NCBI RefSeq assembly: GCF_001411495.1 | Contig: NZ_CP012981.1 | Location: 3,162,001-3,226,000, forward strand | Direction: 5' to 3' | From: Burkholderia cepacia ATCC 25416 | GTDB lineage: Bacteria; Pseudomonadota; Gammaproteobacteria; Burkholderiales; Burkholderiaceae | DNA: 64,000 nt | Part shown: piece by piece, positions 8,926-17,596 of the stretch | Layout: each line of letters starts with the position of its first letter | Numbering within the stretch: position 1 is the first letter of the stretch | Notes under the pieces: model-generated | The model's database searches: none | Seen by the model: the letters and a program-made list of their open reading frames with translations, nothing else | What the model was told of the DNA's origin: nothing | Position numbers and translations under genes: made by a program

Positions 8926-10134
8926 ATGAAAACCCTGTCCCCGGATGCCGCACTCCCGCCCGACGGCCGCGCATCGGCCTTCGCGCGCTCGACGCTCGTC
9001 GCGCTCGTCGTGTTCGCGGCCATCACGCCGCTGCTGCTGCTCGTCGCGCCCGCCGTCGCCGGCCAGCTCGCGATGCAGCTCGGGCTGTCCGCCTCGCAGA
9101 TCGGCACCTACTTCTTCGTCGAACTCGGTGCGTTCAGCCTCGCGACCGTGCCGTCGTACCTGTGGCTCGGTCGCATCGACGCACGCCGCGTGGCCGCGTT
9201 CGCCATCGCGCTGTTCGGCGCGGGCAACCTGCTGACCGCGCTGTGGATGCCGGGCTTCGTCGCGCTGCTCGCACTGCGCGCCGTGACCGCGCTCGGCGGC
9301 GGTTCACTGATGGTGCTCTGCATGACGAGCGCCGCAACGAGCGAGAACAGCGACCGCGTGTACGGCCTGTGGGTCGTCGGCCAGTTGATCGCGGGCGCGA
9401 TCGGCCTGTTCGTGCTGCCGCATGTATTCGCGGCATTCGGGCTGCGCGCGCTGTACGTCGCGCTCGCCGGGCTCGCGCTGCTCGCCGCGCCGCTGTCGCG
9501 CGGCTTCCCGTCATCGCTGGGCGCGCGAACCGCGCCTGCGCAACACGCGCGCGGCGCGGCGGCACGGACGCCGCAAGGCTTGATCGTGCTCGCGATCGGC
9601 GCGGTGCTGACGTTCTATCTCGCGATCGGCAGCGTGTGGACGTTCGCGAGCCGCGCCGCGGCCGAAGCCGGGCTCGATCCGCAGTCGACCGGCAACGTAC
9701 TCGCGATCGCGAGCGTGATGGGCATCGCCGGCGCGGCGCTTGCGTCGTGCGCGGGCGGCCGGCTCGCGCGGCGCGCCATGCTGACGGCCGGTTACGCGCT
9801 GCTGGCGGCCTCGCTCGTCGCGCTCGCCGTGATGCGGCAAGCCGGCGGTTACAGCGCGGCGATCTTCGCGTTCAAGTTCGCGTGGACGTTCGTCCTGCCG
9901 TTCACCCTCGCGACCGTCGCGCAGATCGATACGTCGGGCCGCCTCGTGGCCACGCTCAATTTCGTGATCGGCGCCGGCCTCGCTGCCGGCCCGTTGCTCG
10001 CCGGGCTGATGCTCGACGCCGGCGGCACGATGCACGCGCTGTTCACGGCCGCGACGGCCGTCGCGATCGTGTCTTTCGCCGCGCTGCGCCACATCGATCG
10101 CCGCACGCACGCCTCCGTTTCCTCCCAACCGTGA
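8926..10134 (+). CDS. MFS transporter
   Basis: A 402-residue inner-membrane protein with about 12 hydrophobic segments and the overall pattern of the major facilitator superfamily. Loop motifs such as YLWLGRIDARRVAA after the second helix resemble the MFS A-motif region, though degenerate. It sits between the porin (21-base gap) and the HDAC-fold deacetylase (16-base gap) on the same strand, so it probably moves the substrate or product of that enzyme. Direction and substrate cannot be read from the sequence. Confidence 0.88.
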   Translation: MKTLSPDAALPPDGRASAFARSTLVALVVFAAITPLLLLVAPAVAGQLAMQLGLSASQIGTYFFVELGAFSLATVPSYLWLGRIDARRVAAFAIALFGAGNLLTALWMPGFVALLALRAVTALGGGSLMVLCMTSAATSENSDRVYGLWVVGQLIAGAIGLFVLPHVFAAFGLRALYVALAGLALLAAPLSRGFPSSLGARTAPAQHARGAAARTPQGLIVLAIGAVLTFYLAIGSVWTFASRAAAEAGLDPQSTGNVLAIASVMGIAGAALASCAGGRLARRAMLTAGYALLAASLVALAVMRQAGGYSAAIFAFKFAWTFVLPFTLATVAQIDTSGRLVATLNFVIGAGLAAGPLLAGLMLDAGGTMHALFTAATAVAIVSFAALRHIDRRTHASVSSQP

Positions 10135-10150
10135 CAGGTCTCGCACATCC

Positions 10151-11260
10151 ATGAATCGCACTGCCTTTTTTACCGACGAACGCACTTTCTGGCACACCGG
10201 CGGCACGCATGCGCTGTTCTTCCCGGTCGGCGGCTGGGTCCAGCCGCCGTCGAGCGCGGGCTACGCGGAATCACCCGATTCGAAGCGCCGTTTCCTGTCG
10301 CTCGTGCAGGCCTCGGGCCTGGCCGCGCAGCTCGACCTGTGCGGCGCCGAACCGGCAACGACCGCCGACCTGCTGCGCATTCATCCCGCGCACTATCTCG
10401 ACGCGTTCCGCGCACTCAGCGACGCGAACGGCGGCGACCTCGGCGATCTCGCGCCGTTCGGCAAAGGGAGCTACGAGATCGCCGCGCTGTCTGCCGGCCT
10501 TGCGATCGCGGCCGTCGATACGGTCGTCGGCGAGCGCGCGGTCAATGCGTTCTCGCTGTCGCGGCCGCCCGGTCACCACTGCCTGCGCGATCGCCCGATG
10601 GGCTTCTGCATGCTGGCGAACATCCCGATCGCGATCGAGGCCGCCCGCGCGAAACACGGCATCGAGCGCGTCGCGGTGATCGACTGGGACGTGCATCACG
10701 GCAACGGCACGCAGTCGATCTACTACGACGATCCGGACACGCTGACGATCTCGCTGCACCAGGACCGCTGCTTCCCGCCCGGCTATAGCGGCGCGGACGA
10801 TCGCGGCGAAGGCGCGGGCGTCGGCGCGAACCTGAACGTGCCGCTGCTCGCGGGCAGCGGCGACGATGCCTATCGCTACGCGTTCGAGCGGATCGTGCTG
10901 CCGGCGCTGGCGCGTTTCCGGCCCGAGCTGATCGTCATCGCCAGCGGCCTCGACGCGAGCGCGGTCGATCCGCTCGCGCGCATGCAGTTGCATACCGACA
11001 GCTACCGGTTCATGACGCGTGCGGTGAAGGATGCCGCGCAGCGCCATTGCGGCGGGCGGCTCGTGATCGTTCACGAAGGCGGCTATTCGGAGGCGTACGT
11101 ACCGTTCTGCGGGCTCGCGATCGTCGAGGAACTGGCCGGCATTCGTACCGACGTCGCCGATCCTATGCTCGACCTCGCGATCGCGCAGCAGCCGGGCGAA
11201 CGGTTCGTCGCGTTCCAGCGCGGGCTGCTCGACGAACTGGCGGCGTCGTTCGGGTTGTAA
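10151..11260 (+). CDS. HDAC-fold deacetylase (class II histone deacetylase / acetylpolyamine amidohydrolase family)
   Basis: A zinc amidohydrolase of the arginase/deacetylase fold, 369 residues. All active-site elements are visible: the HH pair at 142-143 in RPPGHHC, metal ligands D180 and H182 in IDWDVHHGNGTQ, D268 in SGLDAS, and the transition-state tyrosine Y312 in HEGGYSEAYVPF. Bacterial relatives remove acetyl or other acyl groups from polyamines, acetoin-related or other small amines. Placement as third gene after a porin and an MFS transporter suggests a small imported substrate rather than a protein. The exact substrate is not known. Confidence 0.9.
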   Translation: MNRTAFFTDERTFWHTGGTHALFFPVGGWVQPPSSAGYAESPDSKRRFLSLVQASGLAAQLDLCGAEPATTADLLRIHPAHYLDAFRALSDANGGDLGDLAPFGKGSYEIAALSAGLAIAAVDTVVGERAVNAFSLSRPPGHHCLRDRPMGFCMLANIPIAIEAARAKHGIERVAVIDWDVHHGNGTQSIYYDDPDTLTISLHQDRCFPPGYSGADDRGEGAGVGANLNVPLLAGSGDDAYRYAFERIVLPALARFRPELIVIASGLDASAVDPLARMQLHTDSYRFMTRAVKDAAQRHCGGRLVIVHEGGYSEAYVPFCGLAIVEELAGIRTDVADPMLDLAIAQQPGERFVAFQRGLLDELAASFGL

Positions 11261-11371
11261 TGCGCGCTGACGAATGCGCCGGGGGGCCGGCGGCGGCCCT
11301 CTTGCGCGATCGGAGCGGATGGGGTCTCCTGTGCCTTTATCCCCGTTCCGGCCCGAAGCCGTACTCTTCCG

Positions 11372-11602
11372 ATGAAATCGTCCCCGCGCGACAACAATGA
11401 CGATGCCAAGACGCGCCGCCAGCCTTCGAAACTGGCCCTGAACATCGCCGCCGTGACGGTCGGCCTCATCACGTTCGCGCTCGGCGCGGCGTGGGTGATC
11501 TATAGCTGGATCGTCGATCGCGAGGCGCAGTATTTCGCGATCCCGCTGGTTTTTTCGGTGCCGGTGATCGTGGCGGTCGCGATCCGGAGTTTCTGGGAAT
11601 AG
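11372..11602 (+). CDS. Small membrane protein of unknown function
   Basis: A 76-residue protein with a charged, hydrophilic N-terminus (about 1-20) followed by two hydrophobic segments, roughly LALNIAAVTVGLITFALGA and FAIPLVFSVPVIVAVAI. It would sit in the inner membrane. It lies 111 bases downstream of the deacetylase gene and need not belong to that operon. I recognise no family. Confidence 0.7.
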   Translation: MKSSPRDNNDDAKTRRQPSKLALNIAAVTVGLITFALGAAWVIYSWIVDREAQYFAIPLVFSVPVIVAVAIRSFWE

Positions 11603-11618
11603 ACGCGCCTGAAACGGC

Positions 11619-11652
11619 GAAGCGCCGCGAGTCGGGTGACGCGCGGCGCTTC
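11619..11652. terminator. Inverted repeat between converging small genes
   Basis: GAAGCGCCGCG pairs with CGCGGCGCTTC across a short loop between 11372-11602 (+) and 11706-11999 (-). It has no T-run, so it is a possible rather than certain terminator. Confidence 0.4.
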
Positions 11653-11705
11653 GTCGGGCTTGTTCCGGATAACGCGGCGAGCCCCTCGACTCGCCTGCGC
11701 GCCGG

Positions 11706-11999
11706 TCACAGGCCGGGACGCGGGCACGGATTGGAGACCGCGCCCTGATACCCCCCGGTGACGGCGCCCAGCACGGCGCCGACCAGCGACGTGCCGAGCG
11801 CTTTCAGCACGTTTTCGGTCGACAGCGACTCGCCGCCCGCCATCACCCGCCCCGAGTACGCAGAGCACGCCGACGTCGATGCAGTCGCATGCACCGGCCT
11901 GGCGCTCCACGCGACGTTGTCGGCAGGTGTATTGGCAAACGCCGGCGCGGCCAGCATCAGCGCCAGAACGGAAATCGGGATGCGTACGGTGTTTTTCAT
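11706..11999 (-). CDS. Small exported protein with a glycine-zipper-like segment
   Basis: A 97-residue protein with a clear signal peptide, cleavage expected after APAFA (about residue 22). The mature part ends in a small-residue and glycine-rich stretch (GTSLVGAVLGAVTGGYQGAV) like the glycine-zipper segments of envelope proteins. Two cysteines are visible in the mature part, one at SACSAY and one near the C-terminus at NPCPRPG. Function unknown. Confidence 0.65.
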   Translation of the reverse strand: MKNTVRIPISVLALMLAAPAFANTPADNVAWSARPVHATASTSACSAYSGRVMAGGESLSTENVLKALGTSLVGAVLGAVTGGYQGAVSNPCPRPGL

Positions 12000-12122
12000 C
12001 GGTGGCCCCTCGGTGTTCTCGTACTTCTCGTATTCGATCGCGCTGACGATATTACATGCGGCCGAATTTGAGGGCGCGCTCCTCGTACGGGCTGCACGTC
12101 CGCGAACAAGACAGGCATCAAC

Positions 12123-12160
12123 AAAAAAGCGCTGCGGTCAGCCGACCGGCAGCGCTTTTT
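12123..12160 (-). terminator. Rho-independent terminator of tRNA-Leu
   Basis: A symmetric hairpin, AAAAAGCGCTGC pairing with GCAGCGCTTTTT. On the minus strand it lies directly downstream of the tRNA and is followed by a T-run. The symmetric A/T flanks would also let it work in the other direction. Confidence 0.8.
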
Positions 12161-12196
12161 CGGGAACAGCACCCCGACGAGTGCATGTTCGACTTC

Positions 12197-12283
12197 TGGT
12201 GCGTGAGGCCGGACTCGAACCGGCACACCCTTGCGGGCGTCAGGACCTAAACCTGGTGCGTCTACCAATTTCGCCACTCACGC
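12197..12283 (-). tRNA. tRNA-Leu (anticodon UAG)
   Basis: Reading the minus strand gives an 87-base class II tRNA that begins GCGTGAGTGGCGAAATTGG and ends with an encoded CCA. The acceptor stem is GCGTGAG/CTCACGC. The anticodon loop reads TTTAGGT, so the anticodon is TAG, decoding CUA (and by wobble CUN). The T-arm reads CCGGTTCGAGTCCGG. The long variable arm (GACGCCCGCAAGGGTGT region) fits leucine. A strong terminator follows at 12123-12160. Confidence 0.97.
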
Positions 12284-12518
12284 GCATTTTCCGTCGCCTG
12301 ACTACGCGGCACGCAAGATGCGTTGCCGCGCGCCCGGGACATCGCGCCGGCCTCGAGCCGGCACGCCCGATCAGGCGAGCGCGAGATTCTACCCGATCCG
12401 GGCGGCGTTGTCTCGCCCCGCCGGCACCCGTCGTGCGGCGGTGCTAGAATGCCGCGCTCGACGTTTCGGCACCGCGCCGCCGCGCGTCCCCCGAACCCGC
12501 CCCCACACGATTCCGCCC

Positions 12519-13352
12519 GTGAACTTCGACGACTACTGTCAGCAAAAGGCCGCCCCTGCGGGCTCCAGCGTCTACTACGCGTTGCGTCAGGCGCCGCTCG
12601 CCACGCAACCGCGCCTGACCGCGCTGTTCGCATTGCGCCGCGAACTCGAGGAAACCGTCAAGGAAACCAGCGACCCGACCGTCGGACACACGAAGCTCGC
12701 GTGGTGGCACAAGGAACTCGCGGCGCTGGCCGACGGACAGCCGTCGCATCCGGTCACGAAGGCGCTCGCGCAGCATCACCCGGCGATCACCGCCGAAGCC
12801 GACGCGTTGCGCACGCTCGTCAACGGCTACGGGATGGATCTCGAACAGGCGCGCTACCTCGATTTCGCGAATCTGCAGCGCTACATCGCGCAGGTCGGCG
12901 GCACCTTCGCGTCGCTGGTCGCGCGCGCCAGTTCGGCGAACCCGGCCGACCCGCAGCCGTGGGCCGCGGACGCCGGCCGCGCGCTGATGCTCGCGCAGTT
13001 CGTGCAGGAACTCGGCAACGACGCGCGCCACGGCCGCATCTACCTGCCGATCGACGAACTGCAGCGCTACAACGTGACGGCGGCCGACCTGCTGAACCGT
13101 CGCTACAGCCCCGCGTTCACCGAGCTGCTGCAATTCCAGACGGCACGGGCGCGCGAAGCGCTTGCGGCCGCCGAAGCGGCGATCCCCGCATCCGGGCGCC
13201 GCGCACAGCGCACGCTGCGCGCGCAGATCGCACTGGCCGGCGCGCTGCTCGACGAAATCGAGCGCGACGACTACCAGGTGCTGCACCAGCGCATTGCGCT
13301 GACGCCGATCCGCAAGCTGTGGATCGCGTGGCGCGCCGCGCGCCGCCGCTGA
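12519..13352 (+). CDS. Squalene/phytoene synthase family protein (HpnD-like)
   Basis: A 277-residue all-helical trans-isoprenyl diphosphate synthase homologue, closest in pattern to presqualene diphosphate synthase HpnD of hopanoid synthesis. Visible family features are SSVYYALRQAP near the N-terminus, the helix FALRRELEETVKE where the first aspartate-rich motif normally lies, and the QELGNDARHGRIYLP segment that corresponds to the second motif. In both motifs acidic positions differ from the canonical DDxxD pattern. It starts at GTG 12519. The divergent neighbour is tRNA-Leu; no other hopanoid genes are nearby, so the function is less sure than the family. Confidence 0.75.
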   Translation: MNFDDYCQQKAAPAGSSVYYALRQAPLATQPRLTALFALRRELEETVKETSDPTVGHTKLAWWHKELAALADGQPSHPVTKALAQHHPAITAEADALRTLVNGYGMDLEQARYLDFANLQRYIAQVGGTFASLVARASSANPADPQPWAADAGRALMLAQFVQELGNDARHGRIYLPIDELQRYNVTAADLLNRRYSPAFTELLQFQTARAREALAAAEAAIPASGRRAQRTLRAQIALAGALLDEIERDDYQVLHQRIALTPIRKLWIAWRAARRR

Positions 13353-13365
13353 ACGTCACGACGCA

Positions 13366-14574
13366 TCACGCCTTCAACAACGGCAGCGTGTCGAAGCGCT
13401 GCTGCAGCACGCGCGTCGCATCGAGCCCCCACCACGGCCCGAGCACGGTCGCATAAAGCTGGCGGAAATCGACCGCGACCGGCAGGTTGCCGTTGCCGTC
13501 GAGCCGCCCGAGCGCCGGCGGTGCGCCGTACAGCCCGCCGGCCACGCGACCGCCCATCACGAAATGCGGCGCGGCCGTGCCGTGATCGGTGCCGTTGCTC
13601 TGGTTCTCCCGCACGCGCCGCCCGAATTCCGCATACGTCATCACGAGCGTCTGGTTCCAGCGCCCGAGTTCGATCAATGCGCCGCGCATCGCGCTCATCC
13701 CTTCCGCGAACTGCTTGAGCAGCGCGGCCTGCTGCCCCGGCTGGTTCTGGTGCGTGTCGAAGCCGTTGAGCGTCAGGCGCAGCACCGCGACACCATCCTG
13801 CGCGCCGGGCCCGGACGCTTCGCACGCGGCCAGCACCTGCATCGCGGTCTTCACCGACGTGCCGAACGCGCCGGCCGGAAAAGCCGTCCGGAATTCGCGC
13901 ATCCCGCCGCGCGGGCGCAGCCGGTCGGCGGCCTTCACGATGTCGTTCTCGACGTCGATGATGTGTGCGAGCGCGGGGTTCTGTTCGCGCAGCGACGACG
14001 GCTCGGCGAGGCGGGCCGCACGGATGAACTGCGCGGGATTGACGAGCGCGATCGCGCGCGCGCCGTTCGCGAGCGGCCCCATCTCGGCGCTGCCGAGCAC
14101 GACGCCGTCCGCCGCGAACCCGGGCGGCACCGGCGCCTGCGCGAACGTCCGCGTGAGCCAGCCTTCGTGCAGGTACTGGTCGGAGCGTGACGCGGTATCC
14201 CAGATCTCGATCGAGCGGAAATGCGACAGGTTCGGCTGCGGATAACCGACGCCCTGCACGACCGCGACCTGCCCGTCACGCCACAGCGGCATCAGCGGCG
14301 CGAGCGACGGATGCAGCCCCGTGTGCGCGTCGAGTTGCAGCACCTGCTCGCGCTTGATGCCGATGCTGCGCCGGAACTGGTAATACAGCGGATCGGCATA
14401 CGGCACCACCGTGTTGAGGCCATCGTTGCCGCCCTTCAGCTCGACGAGGATCAGCACGTTCGCATACCCTGCCGCCGGCTGACGTCCGGTCGCAGCCATC
14501 GCGGGCGCCTGCCACAGCGACACGCCGGCTGCGGCCGCGGCGCCCGTCAGCGTCAGAAAATCACGTCGGTTCAT
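13366..14574 (-). CDS. DUF1501 family protein, Tat-exported
   Basis: A 402-residue protein with a twin-arginine signal (RRDFL at 3-7, hydrophobic stretch, AMA cleavage near 27), so it is probably exported folded. The body has the DUF1501 features, an alkaline-phosphatase/sulfatase-like fold: LVELKGGNDGLNTVVPY near the N-terminus, GFDTHQNQ and MTYAEFGRRVREN toward the C-terminus. It lies 67 bases downstream of the DUF1800 gene on the same strand, and the two families are often adjacent. The biochemical role of the pair is not established. Confidence 0.88.
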   Translation of the reverse strand: MNRRDFLTLTGAAAAAGVSLWQAPAMAATGRQPAAGYANVLILVELKGGNDGLNTVVPYADPLYYQFRRSIGIKREQVLQLDAHTGLHPSLAPLMPLWRDGQVAVVQGVGYPQPNLSHFRSIEIWDTASRSDQYLHEGWLTRTFAQAPVPPGFAADGVVLGSAEMGPLANGARAIALVNPAQFIRAARLAEPSSLREQNPALAHIIDVENDIVKAADRLRPRGGMREFRTAFPAGAFGTSVKTAMQVLAACEASGPGAQDGVAVLRLTLNGFDTHQNQPGQQAALLKQFAEGMSAMRGALIELGRWNQTLVMTYAEFGRRVRENQSNGTDHGTAAPHFVMGGRVAGGLYGAPPALGRLDGNGNLPVAVDFRQLYATVLGPWWGLDATRVLQQRFDTLPLLKA

Positions 14575-14641
14575 CGCGCATCCTTTGGTTCACCGCCCGG
14601 CACCTTTGCCGCACCGGTTCCCCGCTTCATCGTCGTTCGAA

Positions 14642-16150
14642 TCATTTCAGTTGATAGGCCGGATCCATCAGCAGCGCCTCGAGATACGCGCTGCCGGTCG
14701 AATCCGTGTCGATCGCCGCGACCGGCGAAAGCTGCAGCACCGCGTGCTGCAACTGAAGCTCGGTCGACAAGCCCGCGATCGCCTGCGGCCGCGCGCGATA
14801 TTGCGCGAGCCAGCGTTCGAGGTCGAAACGCAGGCCGCCGCGCGCGGGCCTGGCAGGCGCCGCGCGCATGCCGGCGGCGGACGCCGCATCGACCACCGGC
14901 GTCGCGTGCGCGCGGACATTCGGCGGCGGCACCATCGCACGCGCCGGCGGGTGCATGCCGGCCGTCTCGGTCGCGCGGAACAGTTGCTCGACGAACTGCT
15001 TGCGCGCAAGCAGCGTGGTGCTGTTGATCCACAGCGCGCCGCCCGGCCAGCCCTTCACGTTCGGCGGATAGAACAGGTTCTGCCCGAGCGTGCGCACGGT
15101 GTTCGCAAGCATCTGCGGATCGCCGTACGCAACGTCGAACAGCCGCACCGAGCCGACGACGAATTCCGCCGGCGACTTGACGAGCACGCCGCGATTGCGC
15201 GGGTCCCAGAAGGCGTCGGTCGACCACAGCGCGGCGAGCGCCGCGCGAATGTCGTAGCCGCTCGAGCGAAACCGCTCGGCCACCGCATCGAGCGCGCCCG
15301 GATCGGGCGTATCCGACACGAACTCGCGCCACAGCTTGCCGGCGATGAAGCGCGCGGTGCCGGGCTGCTTCAGCAGGATGTCGAGAAAGCCGTCGCCATC
15401 GAACGGCCCGGTTTCGCCGAGGATCGTCTTGTCGCCCGCATCGTGCCATTCCGGCCGCACCTCGAAGCGCAGCGTGTCGGGATCGACCGTCCAGCCCGTC
15501 ATCGCGCGCGCGGCTTCGGTCACGTCGTATTGCGTGTAATGCCCTTCGCCGAGCGTGAACAGTTCCATCACCTCGCGTGCGAAGTTCTCGTTCGGGCGGC
15601 CCTTGCGATTGCTCGCGCCGTCGAGATACTGAAGCATCGCCGGATCCTTCGCGACCGCGTGCAGCAGCACGCCGAAGTTGCCGAGCGCCTCGCGGCGAAA
15701 CAGCGCGTTCTGTGCGGCCATCGTCTGCGGGTAAGGCACCTTGTCCTGCCCCGACGTGAAGTGCCCGTGCCAGAACAGCGTCATGCGCTCGGTCAGCGGC
15801 GACGGCGTGACGATCATCTCGTTGACCCAGGCCGCGCGCAACGCATCGTAGCGGACATTGCGCTCGCGCTGCTCGTCGCGCCGCATGTCGGGGGTCAGCG
15901 CCTGGCGTTGCGCGCGCGTCGGTGGCAACTCGGCGATCCAGTCCGGCCACGTCGTGACGGGCTCGCGCCGAACACTGCCGAGCGTGTCGGCCACGACCTG
16001 CGCGCGCGTCATGCCGACGATGCGCGCAACATCGGCGGGCGCGGGAGAAAAACCGGTACGGCTCAGGAAAAACAATGCATCGTCGGCGTCGAGCGGCGAC
16101 TGCATGGCGGGCGACGGCGCCGGTGCGGCAGCGTTCGCTTTCATCGTCAT
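14642..16150 (-). CDS. DUF1800 family protein
   Basis: A 502-residue protein of the DUF1800 family, recognised by LFFLSRTGFSPAPADV near the N-terminus, ERMTLFWHGHFTS, NENFAREVMELFTLGEGHYT and the C-terminal MLANTVRTLGQNLFYPPNVKGWPGG block. No clear signal peptide is seen in the N-terminal 30 residues (alanine- and proline-rich), so its location is uncertain. It precedes the Tat-exported DUF1501 gene in what looks like a two-gene operon. Function unknown. Confidence 0.88.
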   Translation of the reverse strand: MTMKANAAAPAPSPAMQSPLDADDALFFLSRTGFSPAPADVARIVGMTRAQVVADTLGSVRREPVTTWPDWIAELPPTRAQRQALTPDMRRDEQRERNVRYDALRAAWVNEMIVTPSPLTERMTLFWHGHFTSGQDKVPYPQTMAAQNALFRREALGNFGVLLHAVAKDPAMLQYLDGASNRKGRPNENFAREVMELFTLGEGHYTQYDVTEAARAMTGWTVDPDTLRFEVRPEWHDAGDKTILGETGPFDGDGFLDILLKQPGTARFIAGKLWREFVSDTPDPGALDAVAERFRSSGYDIRAALAALWSTDAFWDPRNRGVLVKSPAEFVVGSVRLFDVAYGDPQMLANTVRTLGQNLFYPPNVKGWPGGALWINSTTLLARKQFVEQLFRATETAGMHPPARAMVPPPNVRAHATPVVDAASAAGMRAAPARPARGGLRFDLERWLAQYRARPQAIAGLSTELQLQHAVLQLSPVAAIDTDSTGSAYLEALLMDPAYQLK

Positions 16151-16284
16151 GGACTCCCGGTGCGCACCGGCGGTGCGGATGCCGGTACAACGGCAATCGG
16201 CAGGCGAAAGTTGACGGAAAAATTGCTACGAATCTTTTCCGCGCGATGTATCGCGTTGTAATCCGCAGGGCGAAAGACGGCGCG

Positions 16285-16563
16285 TCAGCGCTTGTACAGC
16301 TCGCGAACGGCGTCCTCGATGTGCTGGCGCAAAAGGTGGCGCTCCTCGGGCGTCATGTGCCCGTCGCGGCGGCGCTGTTCGAGATCGGGAGGCACGGCGG
16401 AACGGACCGTCATCTCGGCGGTACGATCGGACTGCGGCGCTTTGCCGCGCGGCAGCTTGCGCGACGATGCGCCCTGCTCGGGGCGCTGCGCATACGCGAA
16501 GTTCGACGCATACGGACCGGCGAGCGCGATCGTCAGCATCAGTGCAATCCGGGCAGATCGCAT
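16285..16563 (-). CDS. Small exported protein of unknown function
   Basis: A 92-residue protein with an N-terminal signal peptide (MRSARIALMLTIALAG, cleavage likely after SNFAYA near 25). The mature part is charged and ends in a helical stretch, MTPEERHLLRQHIEDAVREL, like that of small periplasmic helical proteins. The frame is open 32 codons further upstream, but the ATG at 16563 starts the signal peptide. It lies 134 bases upstream of the DUF1800 gene and may share its transcript. Confidence 0.65.
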   Translation of the reverse strand: MRSARIALMLTIALAGPYASNFAYAQRPEQGASSRKLPRGKAPQSDRTAEMTVRSAVPPDLEQRRRDGHMTPEERHLLRQHIEDAVRELYKR

Positions 16564-16761
16564 GACCGTCCTCGCTTCTTTGGTCGATTTGTTCCCTTCG
16601 TCACGCGGCAACCGGTTACCTCTGGTACTTGAAAAACCCTGCGGAATTCGGGTGTGCAAAGATGAATGATGGAGTGCAGGGGAGTATCTACCGAATTTCG
16701 GCTTCGAGTAAAGGAATCTATATAGCCTGCCTTTACTCGGCGCGACACTACGGGTAAATTT

Positions 16762-16777
16762 TGTAACCGACTGTAAC
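16762..16777. promoter_or_regulatory. Direct TGTAAC repeat upstream of ompR, candidate OmpR site
   Basis: Two copies of TGTAAC start exactly 10 bases apart (16762 and 16772), 45-60 bases before ompR. OmpR binds tandem 10-base half-sites containing GTAAC-like cores, so autoregulation is plausible. Confidence 0.35.
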
Positions 16778-16821
16778 GCACGAAAATACGTGGCCGTGCG
16801 TCAATTCCCATTCGCGATAAG

Positions 16822-17556
16822 ATGCCGATCATGGAAACGAAAAACCCCTCCAAGATTCTCGTCGTCGACGACGACCCGCGCCTGCGCGATCTGCTGCGCC
16901 GCTATCTCGGCGAGCAGGGTTTCAATGTCTACGTCGCCGAAAACGCAACCGCAATGAACAAGCTCTGGGTCCGCGAGCGTTTCGACCTGCTCGTGCTCGA
17001 CCTGATGCTCCCGGGCGAAGACGGCCTGTCGATCTGTCGCCGCCTGCGCGGCAGCAACGACCGCACGCCGATCATCATGCTCACCGCGAAGGGCGAGGAC
17101 GTCGATCGCATCGTCGGCCTCGAGATGGGCGCCGACGATTACCTGCCGAAGCCGTTCAACCCGCGCGAGCTCGTCGCGCGCATTCATGCGGTGCTGCGCC
17201 GCCAGGCGCCGGCCGAGCTGCCGGGCGCACCGTCGGAAACCACCGAGGTGTTCGAGTTCGGAGAGTTCTCGCTGAACCTCGCGACCCGCACACTGACGAA
17301 ATCCGGCCAGGAAATTCCACTGACGACCGGCGAATTCTCGGTGCTGAAGGTATTCGCCCGCCATCCGCGCCAGCCGCTGTCGCGCGAGAAGCTGATGGAA
17401 CTCGCGCGCGGCCGTGAATACGAAGTGTTCGACCGCAGCCTCGACGTGCAGATCTCGCGCCTGCGCAAGCTGATCGAACCGGATCCGGGCAGCCCGCGTT
17501 TCATCCAGACCGTCTGGGGCCTCGGCTACGTGTTCATCCCGGACGGCGCCGCCTGA
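16822..17556 (+). CDS. ompR: OmpR-family response regulator (OmpR)
   Basis: The two-component response regulator that partners EnvZ in osmotic and envelope control of porin genes. The 244-residue protein has a receiver domain (about 10-125) with the acidic pocket at VVDDD, phospho-acceptor D60 in LLVLDLMLPGEDG, T88 and K110. The C-terminal winged-helix domain (about 145-240) contains SREKLMELARGREYEVFDRSLD and ends WGLGYVFIPDGAA, typical of OmpR itself. A second ATG nine bases in is an alternative start. envZ follows after 40 bases. Confidence 0.95.
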   Translation: MPIMETKNPSKILVVDDDPRLRDLLRRYLGEQGFNVYVAENATAMNKLWVRERFDLLVLDLMLPGEDGLSICRRLRGSNDRTPIIMLTAKGEDVDRIVGLEMGADDYLPKPFNPRELVARIHAVLRRQAPAELPGAPSETTEVFEFGEFSLNLATRTLTKSGQEIPLTTGEFSVLKVFARHPRQPLSREKLMELARGREYEVFDRSLDVQISRLRKLIEPDPGSPRFIQTVWGLGYVFIPDGAA

Positions 17557-17596
17557 TCTTTTTCCTTTCCGGTTTCGCCCGCCCACGGCCCGTCCC

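Noticed and set aside
12056..12250. A short frame running into the tRNA-Leu gene
   Set aside because: It overlaps the tRNA and its terminator, which are clear.
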